Counted from the first letter of the stretch, positions 8,336 to 18,795 are shown. The stretch: 64,000 bases of DNA from Candidatus Methylumidiphilus alinenensis (GCA_003242955.1 QJPH01000533.1:19749-83748); one strand, 5' to 3'. A program made the numbers and translations. Notes: generated by a model not told the origin, from the letters alone.

Positions 8336-9751
8336 TTAGCATTTACCATACTTGTCCCAATGCTCTCGAAAAAGCGAATGCTCGTCAAGCGGACGTGCAT
8401 CAATCGGTCGCGAAACCCAAGTTAGATTTATGAAATGCTTGGCATTGACGTTTTCAGTGGTGATGTTTCCACCCCACGTTCCGCAACTGAGGCTCAAAGT
8501 ATACGGCAGGCCATTGCGCAAGCTGCCGGCACCTTCGTTGAGATTTTGGTTGACGAGCACCCGCGCAGTTTTTGTGGCCATAGCCAATGCCATGGCGTGT
8601 TCATTCAATTGGGTGTGAATGCCGCAGGTGTGGCCACGGCCTTGGTAGTCGGTAATGGCATTGACGAGACGGATAGCGTTTTCAATCCCATCGTCATAGC
8701 GGTATAAGGCCAAAACGACCGATAGCTTCTCACCGGAAAACGGATACCCTGGCCCTGTGCCGTCTTCCTCGACGATCAAAAAGCGGCGGTCTTCGGGAAT
8801 GGCAAAACCTGCCAATTCAGCAATCTGGGTCGCTGGTTTGGCAATCACCGCAACAGCAGGAATGACAGCAGCAAATTCTGGCCACATGAGTTGTTTGAGC
8901 AGTGCTTTTTCATCCGCATTACATACATAAGCGCCACAACCCACCAAGGCGGCAAGCAACTGTTGATAAATTTCGGCGGCGGCCACTAAGGCATTGTCAG
9001 CGAGGCAACTGGTGGCATAGTCAAACGTCTTCGCTGCCGCGATGGACTTGGCGGCATCCGCTATGTCTGCTGTCTCGTCCACCACATGCACCGAGTTGCC
9101 CACTCCTACGCCATAAGCGGGTGTGCCCGAACTGTAAGCCGCCTTGACCATGTTTTCGCCCCCCGTCGCCACAATCAAATCGGCTTGGCGCATCAATTCT
9201 TGCGTCCTTGCCAACGAAGGTTGGGCGATCAGTTGGACGAGATCAGCCGGGACACCAACCTGCACACACGCTTCACGCATGAATCGCACAACCAGCGCTG
9301 TCGTTTTTTGGGTGCGTGGATGGGCGGCGATGATGATGGCATTGCGGCCTTTGAGCGCCAGCAAAGTCTTGAGCGGCGGAGTCGCATCCGGCCCTGTCGT
9401 GGGGATCAAGGCGGCGACAATGCCTACTGGCTTGGCGATCTTGATTATCCCTTTCTCCGGTATTTCCTCAACGACACCCACTGTCTTGACTTGGGCCATG
9501 TCGGCGAGTGTGCCCATGATGCGGTTGCGTATTTTGGTCACTTTGTCGGCGTAGTTGCCAAATCCGCCCTCATCGACCGCCAACCTTGCCAAAGCCTCGG
9601 CATGGTCTTGGCGCACCACCGACCAGGCAATGCTGGTGACCAGTTCGTCCGCTTGGGCTTGTGAATAGCATTCGATGGCTTGTTGTGCCTTTCTGGCCCG
9701 TTCGATCAATAGGCCGATTTCAGCCCCCGTATTTGATGTTTCAACGCTCAT
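8336..9751 (-). CDS. CoA-acylating aldehyde dehydrogenase, sulfoacetaldehyde dehydrogenase-like
   Basis: A 471-residue member of the acylating branch of the aldehyde dehydrogenase superfamily (EutE/AdhE-N/SauS type). Visible landmarks are PVGIVAALIPTTGPDATP near residue 110, an IIAAHPRT block, YGVGVGNSVHVV, the catalytic Cys249 in DYATSCLADNAL and SCGTWGGNITTENV near the C-terminus. Length and motifs fit SauS, which oxidises sulfoacetaldehyde to sulfoacetyl-CoA with NAD(P)+. The divergent placement facing the epoxyalkane:CoM transferase suggests it may instead oxidise the aldehyde derived from 2-hydroxyethyl-CoM, which also ends in a sulfonate. Acylating ALDH is well supported; the exact substrate is inference. 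Confidence 0.8.
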   Translation of the reverse strand: MSVETSNTGAEIGLLIERARKAQQAIECYSQAQADELVTSIAWSVVRQDHAEALARLAVDEGGFGNYADKVTKIRNRIMGTLADMAQVKTVGVVEEIPEKGIIKIAKPVGIVAALIPTTGPDATPPLKTLLALKGRNAIIIAAHPRTQKTTALVVRFMREACVQVGVPADLVQLIAQPSLARTQELMRQADLIVATGGENMVKAAYSSGTPAYGVGVGNSVHVVDETADIADAAKSIAAAKTFDYATSCLADNALVAAAEIYQQLLAALVGCGAYVCNADEKALLKQLMWPEFAAVIPAVAVIAKPATQIAELAGFAIPEDRRFLIVEEDGTGPGYPFSGEKLSVVLALYRYDDGIENAIRLVNAITDYQGRGHTCGIHTQLNEHAMALAMATKTARVLVNQNLNEGAGSLRNGLPYTLSLSCGTWGGNITTENVNAKHFINLTWVSRPIDARPLDEHSLFREHWDKYGKC

Positions 9752-9863
9752 GGTTTATCCAAAAAAAATTTACTTAATTATTAGCGCAAATCCCGAAAAA
9801 ATGCGAATAATTATCACTGATATTTTTCTTGACAAATGCACAGCAACAGGAGCCAAATAATAA

Positions 9864-10018
9864 AGTGGTACGGTTCGCTTTATAGGGCTTTCCGTAACCA
9901 AGAAGGCTTGCTGAGCGGCCTTGCCCTGCGAAAGCCACTATGGGAACGCAGTTTGGGCCATCCCGATAACTATAAAAATTGCCGGGCTTGTTTGAGAAGC
10001 CCGTGCGGGAGGGGAACC
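9864..10018 (+). promoter_or_regulatory. Highly structured 5' leader of the CoM transferase gene
   Basis: The ~155 nt before the transferase start contain several nested or consecutive pairings: TACGG with CCGTA, AAGGC with GCCTT, CTGCG with CGCAG inside GCCC/GGGC, and a 7-bp hairpin CGGGCTT (9983-9989) with AAGCCCG (9997-10003) ending just before the GGGAGGGG ribosome site. A segment AGCCACTATGGGAA recalls the 3' part of cobalamin riboswitches, but the conserved cobalamin core is not present. I cannot assign it to a known riboswitch class. Confidence 0.4.
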
Positions 10019-11128
10019 ATGAAGATACGCGACCAAGAAATACTGATTCCGACCAGCATGGTCGGCAACTATCCCAACCCAAGGTGGTGGGATGCGAGCT
10101 TTGCCAGGGCTTTCACTGGCGACCAGGAACCGCCCGATGCCTTGGTGCGAGAAGCTTTGGAAGATGCCGTCGCTGCGATTGCCAAAGACCAGGAAAACGC
10201 CGGGCTTGACATCATTTCCGATGGCAGGGTCCACGGCGACAACTACGCCGACCAAGCACTCTACTACTACTACCGCCGCTTGGGTTACAACCTCAAAGGC
10301 GGCTATTTAGGCTTCCCCATTTATAGCCGACTTCATGCAGGCACATTGGATCAAGCGGTCAAACGGCATGGTTCCATCATGGTGGAGCAGGCTAGGGCAC
10401 TGAAGCGGGCGACCAAAAAGCCCACTAAAATCCAATACACAGGCATTCAAGTCTTGGCCCAGGCGACCAACGACTTGCATTATCCCTCTTCGCGCGAACG
10501 TGCCATGGCCATCGCGACGGCCATCAACGAAGATTTGCGCGAAGTGGATGCCTTGGGTGTGGATTTTATCCAGCTTGACGAATTCACTTGGCCCTATGGC
10601 TTTGAGGATTGGGCCATCGAAGCCTTCAACCGAGCTGTAGAAGGTGTCAAAAACGCCCAGATCATTGTTCATGTCTGTTGGGGCAACTGGGGGGGCACAC
10701 CGGCTTATCTGCCGGATGACACCGCCAAATCCGGGGAAATTTTCGATCTGACTCAGCGGCGTGGCGATGAGCCAGCAGCTACGGCATCTGTCGTGCCAAA
10801 ATCCTACGAAGCTCGCATTGATGTCCTAAACTTAGAAAATTGCGGACGGCGCAGCGATGACATGAGCGGTTTGGACACTCTGCGAGCCAACCCGCTGCCG
10901 GACAACGTCTGCTTCTGGGCCGGGGTGATTGATGTCAAAAGCACGGTCACGGAGACTGCCGGACAGGTGGCGGGCCGTATCCGGCGTTTGTTGCAGGTGA
11001 TCCCGGCGGATCGCCTGGGCGTCACCACTGACTGCGGTTTGATCTTGCTGCAACGCTACATTGCGATTGAGAAACTGCGGGCGCTGGTGGCAGGCACGGA
11101 GTTGGTGCGGGCGGAACTGGGCAAGTAG
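10019..11128 (+). CDS. xecA: Epoxyalkane:coenzyme M transferase (MetE-like zinc enzyme)
   Basis: A 369-residue protein equal to the C-terminal catalytic half of cobalamin-independent methionine synthase. Zinc-ligand positions are all visible: His218 and Cys220 in HVCWGNWG, Glu273 in LENCGRR and Cys339 in TTDCGLI. The length matches epoxyalkane:CoM transferase (XecA/EtnE), a MetE relative that attacks epoxides with the CoM thiolate to give hydroxyalkyl-CoM, and the neighbours supply CoM synthesis and CoM thioether processing. Start set at the ATG after GGGAGGGG; the open frame upstream overlaps the structured leader. It heads a tightly packed operon. A simple methyltransferase remains possible but is less likely in this context. 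Confidence 0.8.
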   Translation: MKIRDQEILIPTSMVGNYPNPRWWDASFARAFTGDQEPPDALVREALEDAVAAIAKDQENAGLDIISDGRVHGDNYADQALYYYYRRLGYNLKGGYLGFPIYSRLHAGTLDQAVKRHGSIMVEQARALKRATKKPTKIQYTGIQVLAQATNDLHYPSSRERAMAIATAINEDLREVDALGVDFIQLDEFTWPYGFEDWAIEAFNRAVEGVKNAQIIVHVCWGNWGGTPAYLPDDTAKSGEIFDLTQRRGDEPAATASVVPKSYEARIDVLNLENCGRRSDDMSGLDTLRANPLPDNVCFWAGVIDVKSTVTETAGQVAGRIRRLLQVIPADRLGVTTDCGLILLQRYIAIEKLRALVAGTELVRAELGK

Positions 11129-11176
11129 GCCCTCCCCCGCAACTTAAACCTCTTCCATCTCTGGCAGACGCACACC

Positions 11177-12956
<1,780 letters not shown>

Positions 12957-12971
12957 AAGGAGACAACCAGC

Positions 12972-13736
12972 ATGGCCGGACGATTGACCGACAAGAATAC
13001 AATTATCACGGGGGGCGGCGCGGGCATTGGCCTGGCGATAGCCCGTCTGTTTGGACTTGAAGGCGCAAGCGTGTCGATTCTGGATCGGGATGAGGCGCGG
13101 TGCAAGCAAGCCGAAGCCGGGTTGCGACAAGAAGGGATCGACGTGGTGGCCTATTGCGTCGATGTGGCCGATGCGCCAAGTGTCGCCAAGGCATTCAAAC
13201 AGATCGTTGCCCACTATGCCAACATCATCCATGTGTTGGTCAACAATGCGGGCATCGCGGAGTTTGCCGGTGTTGAGGAAGCCACGCTTGCTGCTTGGGA
13301 GCGGATCATGGCGGTCAATGTCACCGGCACATTTCTTTGTTCGCAAGCCGCATTGCCCTATATGAAATCGGCAGGCGGATCCATCATCAACATGGCTTCC
13401 ATCGCGGGACAGATAGGCATACCCAAGATGCCAGCCTACTGCGCATCCAAAGCAGCGGTTATCGGACTGACCCGGCAGATGGCAGTTGATTACACCGGAT
13501 TGGGGATTCGAGTCAATTGCCTGTGCCCTGGAAGAATCGCCGGAACGGAACTTGACCGATGGATCATGGCGGGAGATTCCGATCAGGCAACCCAAGCCAA
13601 GATGGCCAAGTATCCCATCGGGCGTTTTGGACAACCCGAAGAAATCGCCCAGGCCGCGCTGTTCCTTGCCTCCGGTGAATCCAGCTTCGTATCCGGCGCA
13701 GCCCTTTGCATCGATGGCGGGATGACCGCGCTATGA
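12972..13736 (+). CDS. SDR-family dehydrogenase, putative hydroxyalkyl-CoM dehydrogenase
   Basis: A 254-residue classical short-chain dehydrogenase: TGGGAGIG nucleotide motif near residue 15, NNAG, and catalytic Ser143, Tyr156 and Lys160 (PAYCASK). Size matches the 2-hydroxypropyl-CoM dehydrogenases XecD/XecE, and it lies directly between the carboxylase homologue and the CoA-transferase-like genes, so oxidation of a hydroxyalkyl-CoM to the keto or aldehyde form is the likely role. The GGAG site at 12959-12962 is well placed. The sulfonate-binding Arg/Lys residues that distinguish R- and S-specific enzymes could not be assigned by eye. Its stop overlaps the next start (ATGA). Confidence 0.75.
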   Translation: MAGRLTDKNTIITGGGAGIGLAIARLFGLEGASVSILDRDEARCKQAEAGLRQEGIDVVAYCVDVADAPSVAKAFKQIVAHYANIIHVLVNNAGIAEFAGVEEATLAAWERIMAVNVTGTFLCSQAALPYMKSAGGSIINMASIAGQIGIPKMPAYCASKAAVIGLTRQMAVDYTGLGIRVNCLCPGRIAGTELDRWIMAGDSDQATQAKMAKYPIGRFGQPEEIAQAALFLASGESSFVSGAALCIDGGMTAL

Positions 13737-14662
13737 ACCCGGCGATTTACACCCAAACCGACAAATGCTGCGGCCTGACCAGTCTGATTGCCCATGTCCG
13801 CCCCGGCGATTGTGTGGTCATCGGCGGCGGCTTGTCCAGCCGTGAACCCATGGCGGCACTGCGTGAGTTGGTCCGGCAGGCAATCGGCAATCTAAAGCTG
13901 GCCGGCTCGGCCCACGGCATTGATGTGGACTTGCTGTGCGGGGCTGGGTTGGTGGCTGAGAGCGCCGAGTCTTATGTGGGCTTTGAGCAGGATTTCGGCA
14001 TGGCACCTAATTATCGCCGGGCTTGTGAAGCGGGAACCGTCGCGGTGCGTGACAGTTGTTGTTACACGCTGGTGCAACAATTGCGTGCTGCCATCGCCGG
14101 TTTGCCGTTCATGCCGATGCGCTCGGTGCGTGGCACGGGCTTCATGGCGATGCACCCGGAATATAAAACGATGATTTGCCCTTACACCGGGGAGGAACTG
14201 TTGTTAGTGCCTGCGCTAAAGCCTGATGTCGCAATCATCCACGCCCAGTACGGCGATGCACACGGCAATCTGCACATCGAAGGCCCGCCCGTGGCCGACA
14301 TCCTGTTCGCCAAGGCATCGAAAAAGGTCATTGCCACTGTCGAGCAAATCCTGCCTACCGGACAGCTTGCCGAAAAAGGCGTGACCATCCCTTATTTTTA
14401 TATAGCCGCCTTGTCTGAAGTTCCCTACGGTGCCCACCCGACCGCCTGTTATCCGTTTTATGCCTACGACCGCAGGCACACCGCCGAGTATTACAGACTG
14501 GCAAGTGAAAGCGCGGAAGCCTTTAATGGATACTTGCAAACCTACGTCTGCGGGTGTGAATCGCAGACTGGCTATCTGGAAGCCATAGGCGGTGTTAAAA
14601 CGCTGGGTCGCCTGGCTTCTTGGCGGCAAGGCGTGGAAGCTTGGCAGGCGTTGTATGCCTAA
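13733..14662 (+). CDS. CoA-transferase-like protein, subunit A (glutaconate CoA-transferase A / IpdA type)
   Basis: A 309-residue family I CoA-transferase alpha-type subunit: VRPGDCVVIGGGLSSREPMA, DVDLLCGAGLV, VGFEQDFGMAPNYRRA, PYTGEELLLVPALKPDVAIIHAQYGD. It pairs with the next gene, whose start overlaps its end by 8 nt. The ATG at 13733 overlaps the SDR stop; the longer upstream frame is rejected. Relatives include glutaconate CoA-transferase and the hydrolase IpdAB. In this island it could act on a CoM-thioacetyl-CoA or ketoalkyl-CoM-derived acyl-CoA. Confidence 0.75.
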   Translation: MNPAIYTQTDKCCGLTSLIAHVRPGDCVVIGGGLSSREPMAALRELVRQAIGNLKLAGSAHGIDVDLLCGAGLVAESAESYVGFEQDFGMAPNYRRACEAGTVAVRDSCCYTLVQQLRAAIAGLPFMPMRSVRGTGFMAMHPEYKTMICPYTGEELLLVPALKPDVAIIHAQYGDAHGNLHIEGPPVADILFAKASKKVIATVEQILPTGQLAEKGVTIPYFYIAALSEVPYGAHPTACYPFYAYDRRHTAEYYRLASESAEAFNGYLQTYVCGCESQTGYLEAIGGVKTLGRLASWRQGVEAWQALYA

Positions 14663-15500
14663 TCCAAACCAGTGCAGCCTGGGCGAGGTGATGATTTACC
14701 AAATCGCCCGCACCCTCGAAGACGGCATCCTCGCCTTCCATGGCTTTGGCTCGCCCTTGGTGCAAATTGCCTTGCATCTAGCCAAGCATACCCACGCCCC
14801 CAGATTGGTTCTAGTGGCCGGGGCCACTTACGGCGTGAACCCTGGCCCTCCATTCCTCACGCCCACCAGCAATGATTGGGTGATGGACCGAGGGGCGGAG
14901 TGTCATCTGGACATTGGCGAGCTATTCGATCTAGCGGCCAGCGGACGCATGGGGCGCATGTTCCTCTCCGGCTTGCAAATCGACCGCTTTGGCAACCTGA
15001 ACGTCACGCGCCTAGGGCGAGAGCGCTTGCAAATCAAATTACCGGGCGGTGGCGGGGGTTGCAATCTGTCTTGCGACGTGGCTCATGTCACGATTTGGAT
15101 CGCCGCCCACCGTGCCTCGCCCGATGCCAAGGGTCGCCGCCGGTTTCGACTGGTGGCGGATTGCGATTTCATCACCAGCGTCGGACATCGCACCGCCGAA
15201 GGAAAAAGCCGATCCGAGATGGGTTATCGGGGTCAAGGGCCGGATGGCATCGTCACCGAATTGGGCGTGTTCGATTTCGATGAATCCGGCCATGCCCGCC
15301 TCGCTGCCCTATACCCGGATGTGGAGGTGGAGACTGTGCGCGAGAACACGGGCTTTGGCTTTCCAGTGCGCAAGGACTTGAGTACGATCCCCTTGCCTAC
15401 ACGGGAGATGGTGGAGTTTATCCGCGCCTTGGACCCGCTAAAGATTCATGAGCGCGAGTTGAAGCCCGAAGAACGGGCGCGCAGTTTCCCTTTGGCCTGA
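14655..15500 (+). CDS. CoA-transferase-like protein, subunit B, lacking the catalytic Glu
   Basis: A 281-residue partner subunit with GFGSPLVQIALHLAK, then LVLVAGATYG, FLSGLQIDRFGNLN and the glycine-rich GGGGGCNLSC. In glutaconate CoA-transferase B the equivalent of LVAGA is IVESG, whose Glu carries the covalent glutamyl-CoA intermediate; here that position reads Ala. Loss of this Glu is seen in CoA-transferase-fold hydrolases such as IpdB, so true CoA transfer is doubtful. Start at 14655 overlaps the A subunit; an in-frame ATG at 14691 is an alternative. 21 nt separate it from the next gene. Confidence 0.7.
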   Translation: MPNPNQCSLGEVMIYQIARTLEDGILAFHGFGSPLVQIALHLAKHTHAPRLVLVAGATYGVNPGPPFLTPTSNDWVMDRGAECHLDIGELFDLAASGRMGRMFLSGLQIDRFGNLNVTRLGRERLQIKLPGGGGGCNLSCDVAHVTIWIAAHRASPDAKGRRRFRLVADCDFITSVGHRTAEGKSRSEMGYRGQGPDGIVTELGVFDFDESGHARLAALYPDVEVETVRENTGFGFPVRKDLSTIPLPTREMVEFIRALDPLKIHERELKPEERARSFPLA

Positions 15501-15520
15501 ACAACCCAAACGAGGCAAAC

Positions 15521-16435
15521 ATGGGCGGCGAAGTGTTGACAGTGGGCAACCTCAAAAACCAAAAGAATTTCGTGCCTTTGCCTTATCGGCGGGTCAGCTA
15601 CCAGCCTTATGCGGGGGCGATGACCGAAGCGGCCATCACCGGGCACTTGCTGGCAAGGGAAGTTTACCGGCGCACCGACATCGTTATCTTGCACAACAAG
15701 CAGGGTGAAAACGCTGTGGCCGCCGTGCAGCGAACCGAATCCGATGCTCTGTTCGTCCGGCTTGATGCCTTGGAGGTGCTGGCCTTGCCGGGGCAATGCG
15801 TTTTTTTGCATTCGCCCGCCACTGACCCGGCCAATCGTTCGGCGCTAGCCAGGCTGGCCCGTGAACACGGCATCGACACCGAACAAACCGTCATCGTGCA
15901 AGGTGCATTCGACCACATCAACCTAATCCATCATCCCGACCCTTTGCGGGTGAGGGTGGTGGAGGTCGCCCCGCCTGAACCCCCGAAGCTTTACGCCATG
16001 GCCGGGCATGTCCTAAGCTATGCCGACCTCCCCGCCATCTGCTTGGAATTGGAACGCATCAAGTTGCGCGAACTCTGCGGGCAAGTCCAGCCCGAAGCTT
16101 ATCTGGTGCCTTGCCGTTCAGGCGGACTTGATGACTTAGGCGCACCGGTTTATTTTCTCGACGAGCGCCCGCCGCAGCGCCAAGCTTGGACCTTGATTGG
16201 TTGCGAGCGTAGCCTGCAATTCCACCGTCATTATTATGGCGACGAGCCGCCACGGGTTGAGATGTGTCCGCGCAAGCTCGCCTCTGCCAATGGATGTCCA
16301 ACCCTGATCAAATGTTGCCTATTGGAATTCGGCATCGAACAGGAAGGTCAGACGGTGGTTGTGCCGTGGGGTGCCGACCTACCCATGGTCGAACAAGCAT
16401 TGCGCCTGCTCTCGCAAGAGGTTGGCCATGCCTGA
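15521..16435 (+). CDS. Unrecognised Cys-rich protein inside the CoM operon
   Basis: A 304-residue soluble protein with no family I recognise. It has about ten cysteines, most in the C-terminal part (LIGCERSLQF, EMCPRK, NGCPTLIKCC), plus several His, which could form a metal or redox site. No nucleotide-binding glycine loop, membrane segment or signal peptide is visible. A CGAGG ribosome site precedes the ATG and its end overlaps the ComA start by 8 nt. Tight coupling to phosphosulfolactate synthase suggests a role in CoM synthesis or use, for instance the sulfur-insertion or final reduction step, for which no obvious enzyme is otherwise present. This is inference from position only. Confidence 0.6.
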   Translation: MGGEVLTVGNLKNQKNFVPLPYRRVSYQPYAGAMTEAAITGHLLAREVYRRTDIVILHNKQGENAVAAVQRTESDALFVRLDALEVLALPGQCVFLHSPATDPANRSALARLAREHGIDTEQTVIVQGAFDHINLIHHPDPLRVRVVEVAPPEPPKLYAMAGHVLSYADLPAICLELERIKLRELCGQVQPEAYLVPCRSGGLDDLGAPVYFLDERPPQRQAWTLIGCERSLQFHRHYYGDEPPRVEMCPRKLASANGCPTLIKCCLLEFGIEQEGQTVVVPWGADLPMVEQALRLLSQEVGHA

Positions 16436-17306
16436 TCTCGCTTGGGATGCCATCGTCGGCAACTTGATCCGCGACCGCAAGCAAAAGCCTCGCACCGCTG
16501 GGGTTACCATGGTCATCGACATCGGGATGGGCCTGGGTCAACTGCGTGACATTCTCGAAATGGCAGACCATTGCGTGGACCATTGGAAGCTCGGCTTTGG
16601 CACCTCGGTATTTCTTACCAAGCAGATGTTGCAGTACAAACTGGCGCTACTGGCCGAGCACGGGGTATTGACTTTCCCCGGCGGCACCTTGCTGGAAGTC
16701 GCACTGCTTGAGCACCATTGCCGCGATTACATGAAGCATGCCAAGGCCCTTGGCTTCAGCGCGGTGGAAATCTCCGACGGCACCATTCCCATGCCCGCTT
16801 TCCGCCGTCGCAACATCATCCATTGCGCAGCGGATGCCGGTTTGATTCCCATCACCGAAGTCGGCAAAAAAGACCCCAAGCAGCAACCCACGGCGGCGCA
16901 GATCGCCGGGCAAGCCTTGGAAGATTTGCAGCAAGGCGCACACTGGGTGGTGATGGAAGGCCGCGAGTCAGGCCGGTCGGTGGGCATCTACGACCCCTGT
17001 GGCAAAATCAACGATAAAACCTTGTCCGAGATTAGCCGCATCATGGGTGATGCCGCAGACAGGCTGATCTGGGAGGCGCCGCTGAAAGACCAGCAGGCGT
17101 ATTTGATCCAACGCTTCGGCACCAATGTCGGCCTGGGCAACATACCCCCCGACCAAATTCTGGCATTGGAAGCCTTGCGTTGCCGGTTGCGCTTCGACAC
17201 GCTGAACACCATCACCGAAGACATGCTGCGTTCCGGGGCTTGGAACCCCAACCAAGTCGAGCCCAAGCCTGCGGACAAAGTAGCTGTCATCCATGTCAAC
17301 AAATAG
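16428..17306 (+). CDS. comA: Phosphosulfolactate synthase (ComA family)
   Basis: A 292-residue TIM-barrel enzyme of the ComA family, which adds sulfite to phosphoenolpyruvate to give phosphosulfolactate, the first committed step of CoM synthesis. Characteristic blocks are VIDIGMGLGQLRDILEMA, WKLGFGTS, FPGGTLLEVA, ALGFSAVEISDG, ITEVGKKDP and VMEGRESGRSVGIYD. The bacterial orthologue in Xanthobacter CoM synthesis is XcbB1. Start at the ATG after AAGAGG, overlapping the preceding gene; the in-frame upstream extension is rejected. Spore-coat YitD proteins share the family, but the neighbouring aspartase-type lyases make the CoM role convincing. Its end overlaps the next gene by 14 nt. Confidence 0.85.
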   Translation: MPDLAWDAIVGNLIRDRKQKPRTAGVTMVIDIGMGLGQLRDILEMADHCVDHWKLGFGTSVFLTKQMLQYKLALLAEHGVLTFPGGTLLEVALLEHHCRDYMKHAKALGFSAVEISDGTIPMPAFRRRNIIHCAADAGLIPITEVGKKDPKQQPTAAQIAGQALEDLQQGAHWVVMEGRESGRSVGIYDPCGKINDKTLSEISRIMGDAADRLIWEAPLKDQQAYLIQRFGTNVGLGNIPPDQILALEALRCRLRFDTLNTITEDMLRSGAWNPNQVEPKPADKVAVIHVNK

Positions 17307-18795
17307 CCGTCAAGACACTGTGCTGGAAGTGGGCGGGAGGTTGGCGCATGGCCCTTCCGACAAGCTCATCCAAACCGCGTTCAAGCAGGAACTCGACGAC
17401 CAAGCGCCGTTGTTCGCCGCGATGGGTTGGGTGGACATCGCCCATACCTTAGTGCTGATCGATGCGGGCATCGTGCCTTCCGAACCGGGCAGGGAACTGC
17501 TTGCCGCACTATCAAAACTCCAAGACCACCCTGCCGATTTCATCCCCGACCCTGCCCTAGGCGACCTCTACACTAACCGCGAAGCCTGGCTGGCCGGACA
17601 AACCCAGGCCAGCACATGGCTAGGGGCCGGGCGGGCGCGGCGGGAGGCCACCACCACCGCATTCCTGATGAAACTGCGCGAAAGCCTGCTCGGTTTGGCC
17701 CAGGCGCTGACGGCAGCAGGTTTGGCCTTCACCGACAGGGCGGAGGAATTGCGCACTGCCTTGATGCCCGACTACACCTATTTGTTAGCGGCACAACCGA
17801 CCAGCTTCGGCCATTATCTGCTCGGCTTCGTCTACCCCATGCTGCGCGATTTGGAACGTATTCGGGCGTTATACGCGCGGGTCAACTTAAGCCCCGCTGG
17901 CTGTGGCAGCACTAATGGCTCACGTCTGCCGCAAGACAGGGAAAGGCTATGCGAACTGCTTGGTTTTGATGGGCTTGTGACTCATGCCCGTGATGCGATG
18001 TGGCAAGCGGATTTGCCTATCGAAGCGGCTGCAACGCTGACGGCTATCCTAGTCAACCTCGACCGCCTCGCCGAAGATCTGCAAATCTTTTCCACCGAAG
18101 AATTCGGCTTGGTCGAACTTGATGACTGTCACGCCCGCGCCAGCAAGATCATGCCGCAGAAGAAAAACCCATTTGCCCTGACCCATGTGCGAGGCCTCGC
18201 CAACCGCATGATTGGCATTCTCGCCACCAGCGCGGCGTCGGGCCGCACATCCTCAGGCCAATCGGACAACCGTTTGGCGCCATATGGCATGATTCCCCGC
18301 GCCGTCGAGGACACGCAAGGCGCGGTGGAACTGATGGGCGAAGTCGCCAGCCTATTGTCATTTAACACTCAACGGGGACGGGCGCGGATGGACGATGGCA
18401 GCGCCCTCGCCACCGATCTCGCCGACGTTTTGGTTTTGAAATGCGGCCTAGACTTCCGCCAAGCACATCGCCTCATCGGCTATCTAACCCGCCAGATGCT
18501 AAGCCAAGGTGGCTTAAATCGGCTTACGCCCGGTCAACTGGCGGAAGCGGCGGAACGGGTGCTAAGCCGAAAGCTGGAAATTTCCCTGTCGGCTTTGCAG
18601 AACGCCCTCGACCCAGATGCCGCCCTCGCAGCCCGAATCACGCAAGGGGGTGCCGCACCGGAGCCGATGGCAACCATGCTTGAAGAATGCGAGCAAGCTT
18701 TGATGGCGACGGAAAGATGGGTCAGCACTTGCAGTGCCAGGTTACGGATATCCGAGGAATCGCTGATACGGATGACAATCGAGTATTTGCGATGA
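17293..18795 (+). CDS. Aspartase/fumarase-superfamily lyase (argininosuccinate lyase-like), putative CoM synthesis XcbC type
   Basis: A 500-residue all-helical lyase. The superfamily signature appears as ASKIMPQKKNP (near residue 285), with GSTNGSRLPQD near 205. In Xanthobacter, a member of this superfamily (XcbC1) eliminates phosphate from phosphosulfolactate to give sulfoacrylate rather than splitting argininosuccinate. Direct coupling to comA (14-nt overlap) supports that step here. The usual GSSxMPxKxN signature begins with Ala-Ser instead of Gly-Ser, a modest variation. True argininosuccinate lyase is unlikely given the context. The gene ends 81 nt before a toxin-antitoxin pair. Confidence 0.75.
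   Translation: MSTNSRQDTVLEVGGRLAHGPSDKLIQTAFKQELDDQAPLFAAMGWVDIAHTLVLIDAGIVPSEPGRELLAALSKLQDHPADFIPDPALGDLYTNREAWLAGQTQASTWLGAGRARREATTTAFLMKLRESLLGLAQALTAAGLAFTDRAEELRTALMPDYTYLLAAQPTSFGHYLLGFVYPMLRDLERIRALYARVNLSPAGCGSTNGSRLPQDRERLCELLGFDGLVTHARDAMWQADLPIEAAATLTAILVNLDRLAEDLQIFSTEEFGLVELDDCHARASKIMPQKKNPFALTHVRGLANRMIGILATSAASGRTSSGQSDNRLAPYGMIPRAVEDTQGAVELMGEVASLLSFNTQRGRARMDDGSALATDLADVLVLKCGLDFRQAHRLIGYLTRQMLSQGGLNRLTPGQLAEAAERVLSRKLEISLSALQNALDPDAALAARITQGGAAPEPMATMLEECEQALMATERWVSTCSARLRISEESLIRMTIEYLR

Noticed and set aside
8139..8342. 67-codon minus-strand frame
   Set aside because: No recognisable family and composition of a degenerate intergenic repeat.
9829..9863. TTGACA followed by TAATAA upstream of the CoM transferase leader
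   Set aside because: The spacing is 23 bp, too long for a sigma-70 promoter, so I did not list it as one.
9920..9950. Cobalamin riboswitch in the CoM transferase leader
   Set aside because: Only an AGCCACT...GGGAA resemblance is present; the conserved core of cobalamin riboswitches is absent.
9836..10018. 61-residue N-terminal extension of the CoM transferase
   Set aside because: It would run through the structured leader, is unlike the family, and a strong ribosome site precedes the ATG at 10019.
17293..18795. Housekeeping argininosuccinate lyase
   Set aside because: The gene is translationally coupled to comA and no arginine genes are nearby.
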